Source: Streptomyces sp. JJ38
Lineage (GTDB): Bacteria > Actinomycetota > Actinomycetes > Streptomycetales > Streptomycetaceae
Assembly (NCBI RefSeq): GCF_019303475.1
Contig: NZ_JABLSI010000009.1
Coordinates: forward strand, 2,304 to 66,303
Direction: 5' to 3'
DNA length: 64,000 nt
Shown: positions 62,596 through 64,000 of the stretch, piece by piece
Layout of the letters: each line of letters begins with the position of its first letter
Position numbering within the stretch: the first letter of the stretch is position 1
Made by a program: the position numbers and the translations under genes
Notes under the pieces: model-generated
The model's database searches: none
Seen by the model: only the letters and a program-made list of their open reading frames with translations
What the model was told of the DNA's origin: nothing

Positions 62596-62916
62596 GTGGC
62601 TCTTCCGCCCCTTACCCCTGAACAGCGCGCAGCCGCGCTTGAGAAGGCCGCCGCGGCTCGCCGGGAGCGCGCCGAGGTCAAGAACCGGCTCAAGCACTCG
62701 GGTGCCTCCCTGCACGACGTCATCGAGCAGGGCCAGAAGAACGACGTGATCGGCAAGATGAAGGTCAGCGCCCTTCTGGAGTCCCTGCCCGGCGTCGGCA
62801 AGGTCCGGGCCCGCCAGATCATGGAGCGGCTCGGCATCTCCGAGAGCCGCCGGGTCCGCGGTCTCGGCTCCAACCAGATCGCCGCGCTCGAGCGAGAGTT
62901 CGGCGCCAACACCTGA
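62596..62916 (+). CDS. sIHF, actinobacterial integration host factor (nucleoid protein)
   Basis: A 106-residue basic helical protein recognised as sIHF/mIHF: MALPPLTPEQRAAALEKAAA, then the HhH/H2TH-like LESLPGVGKVRARQIMERLG and a C-terminal RRVRGLGSNQIAAL. It binds DNA without strong sequence preference, affects topoisomerase activity, sporulation and secondary metabolism in S. coelicolor. The GTG at 62596 has GAGGTGA upstream. The sIHF-gmk-rpoZ order is conserved in actinobacteria. Confidence 0.96.
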   Translation: MALPPLTPEQRAAALEKAAAARRERAEVKNRLKHSGASLHDVIEQGQKNDVIGKMKVSALLESLPGVGKVRARQIMERLGISESRRVRGLGSNQIAALEREFGANT

Positions 62917-62987
62917 CCGGGTGACGCCATCGGGTGCGGATTCCGCGGTGAGACCGCCCCCGTGGCCCGGGCACTTCCGGAAACCGG

Positions 62988-62993
62988 GATAAT
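62988..62993 (+). promoter_or_regulatory. -10 element for a leaderless gmk transcript
   Basis: GATAAT ends 6 bases before the ATG at 63000; no ribosome-binding site is present. Confidence 0.5.
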
Positions 62994-62999
62994 CGCTGC

Positions 63000-63587
63000 A
63001 TGACTACTCCCGTCTCCCGGGGGGAAACCCCGGCGCCCCCGGAAAGACACCCGCGGCTGACCGTGCTCTCCGGCCCCTCCGGGGTCGGCAAGAGCACGGT
63101 CGTGGCCCATCTGCGCACCGTGCACCCCGAGGTGTGGCTCTCGGTCTCGGCGACCACCCGCAGGCCGAGGCCTGGCGAGCAGCACGGCGTGCACTACTTC
63201 TTCGTCGACGACGAGGAGTTCGACAAGCTCGTCGCCAACGGCGAGCTGCTGGAGTGGGCCGAGTTCGCCGGCAACCGGTACGGCACCCCGCGCCGCGCGG
63301 TGCTGGAGAAGCTGGAGGCCGGCGAGCCGGTGCTCCTGGAGATCGACCTCCAGGGCGCCCGGCTGGTGCGCTCGTCGATGCCCGAGGCCCAGCTCGTCTT
63401 CCTGGCTCCGCCGAGCTGGGACGAGCTGGTGCGACGGCTGACGGGCCGGGGCACGGAGGCGCCCGAGGTGATCGAGCGCCGGCTGAGCGCCGCCCGCACC
63501 GAACTGGCGGCCGAGCCGGAGTTCGACGTGACGCTGGTCAACACCTCCGTCGAGGACGTGGCCGCGGAACTGCTAGCCTTGCTCTGA
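63000..63587 (+). CDS. gmk: Guanylate kinase
   Basis: A 195-residue nucleoside monophosphate kinase converting GMP to GDP. P-loop [10 protein letters not shown] (near 26-35), the GMP-binding [19 protein letters not shown] and the later [10 protein letters not shown] are all in place. The first 20 residues are a variable polar extension. The purine step links to apt and relA elsewhere in the window, since (p)ppGpp inhibits guanylate kinase in several bacteria. Confidence 0.96.
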   Translation: MTTPVSRGETPAPPERHPRLTVLSGPSGVGKSTVVAHLRTVHPEVWLSVSATTRRPRPGEQHGVHYFFVDDEEFDKLVANGELLEWAEFAGNRYGTPRRAVLEKLEAGEPVLLEIDLQGARLVRSSMPEAQLVFLAPPSWDELVRRLTGRGTEAPEVIERRLSAARTELAAEPEFDVTLVNTSVEDVAAELLALL

Positions 63588-63779
63588 TGACCTGGGGCGG
63601 TACGCGACGGGCCCGGTCGGCCCGACGGGTCCAGCAGGCCCGACGAGCCCGGCGAGCCCGACGAGATCGCCGAGCGGCCACCGTCTCGGTTCGCCCCCGA
63701 TCATCCGCCCTGATCAGGCGCCGCCCGGCCCCCGGGCCGCCCGATCGACGAACGTCTCATCCACTCCGGAAGGCAGAGC

Positions 63780-64000
63780 GTGTCCTCTTCCATCGCGACG
63801 CCCGAGGGCATCATCAATCCGCCGATTGACGAGCTGCTCGAGGCCACTGACTCGAAGTACAGCCTGGTGATCTACGCGGCCAAGCGTGCCCGCCAGATCA
63901 ACGCGTACTACTCGCAGCTCGGTGAGGGCCTCCTGGAGTACGTCGGCCCCCTCGTGGACACCCACGTCCACGAGAAGCCGCTGTCGATCGCACTCCGCGA
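63780..64000 (+). CDS. rpoZ: RNA polymerase omega subunit (5' part)
   Basis: The first 73 codons are visible; the gene runs off the window. [20 protein letters not shown] then [19 protein letters not shown] is the omega signature. Omega assists polymerase assembly and helps form a ppGpp site in some bacteria. The GTG at 63780 has GGAAGG upstream. The 192 bases between gmk and rpoZ contain irregular GCCCGACGA-type repeats but no gene. Confidence 0.96.
   Translation, partial: MSSSIATPEGIINPPIDELLEATDSKYSLVIYAAKRARQINAYYSQLGEGLLEYVGPLVDTHVHEKPLSIALR

Noticed and set aside
63588-63779. Possible small RNA or array in the GCCCGACGA-type repeats between gmk and rpoZ
   Set aside because: The repeats are irregular, short and GC-biased, with no flanking promoter or terminator that would support a separate transcript.

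Overview
The window is a stretch of core chromosome from a Streptomyces or very close relative. The base composition is extremely GC-rich and third codon positions are almost all G or C. I noticed no TTA codon inside a called gene. Three lineage markers are nearly full-length matches to remembered Streptomyces proteins: SsgB (5292-5705, minus), BldD (51355-51855, minus, with the c-di-GMP signature at residues 114-128) and sIHF (62596-62916). I see no insertion sequence, prophage, plasmid gene, CRISPR array or biosynthetic cluster.

Layout. (1) 1-6.3 kb: a tRNA Gly-Cys-Val transcription unit on the minus strand, a two-gene pabB-pabC unit, small accessory genes (tandem GNAT, DsbA-like, membrane proteins, CGNR zinc finger), ssgB, and two copies of tRNA-Val(CAC). 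(2) 6.4-16.7 kb: thrS, a HIT protein, a large membrane protein, an EF-G-like GTPase, and the overlapping pgsA-patA-pimA set for phosphatidylinositol (mannoside) lipids. (3) 17-29 kb: pdxS-pdxT, yebC, ruvC-ruvA-ruvB, yajC-secD-secF-apt and relA. (4) 29-38.5 kb: DUF349 protein, cyclophilin, MBL hydrolase-hisS, VKOR-like protein, rarA, an iron-box-controlled HugZ/DUF2470-like gene, rpsD, DUF948 protein. (5) 38.5-51.1 kb: alaS-ruvX-mltG-aroE, aroC-aroK-aroB-aroQ, a P-loop ATPase, a degenerate M24 peptidase, efp-nusB. (6) 51.3-64 kb: bldD divergent from pyrR-pyrB-pyrC-x-carA-carB-pyrD-pyrF, then sIHF, gmk and the start of rpoZ.

From memory, blocks 2-6 keep much of the gene order of Mycobacterium tuberculosis (thrS to hisS; rarA, alaS to nusB; pyrR to rpoZ), so this is an old actinobacterial backbone with Streptomyces developmental genes (ssgB, bldD) set into it. 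Tight 4-base stop/start overlaps (ATGA or GTGA) mark the operons, and many unit ends carry long perfect hairpins.

Regulatory reading. The clearest control sites are: a perfect BldD box overlapping the bldD promoter; a PyrR-type RNA motif (UCCNGNGAGGY) next to the pyrR ribosome-binding site; a 16/19 DmdR1/IdeR iron box upstream of the HugZ-like gene; and a recurrent TANNNT hexamer 6-8 bases before a start codon, which points to leaderless mRNAs. The most unusual protein is the PepQ-position M24 homologue at 48916-50031, which has lost nearly all metal ligands. I did not find a clearly new multi-gene system; the novel points are single genes and sites.
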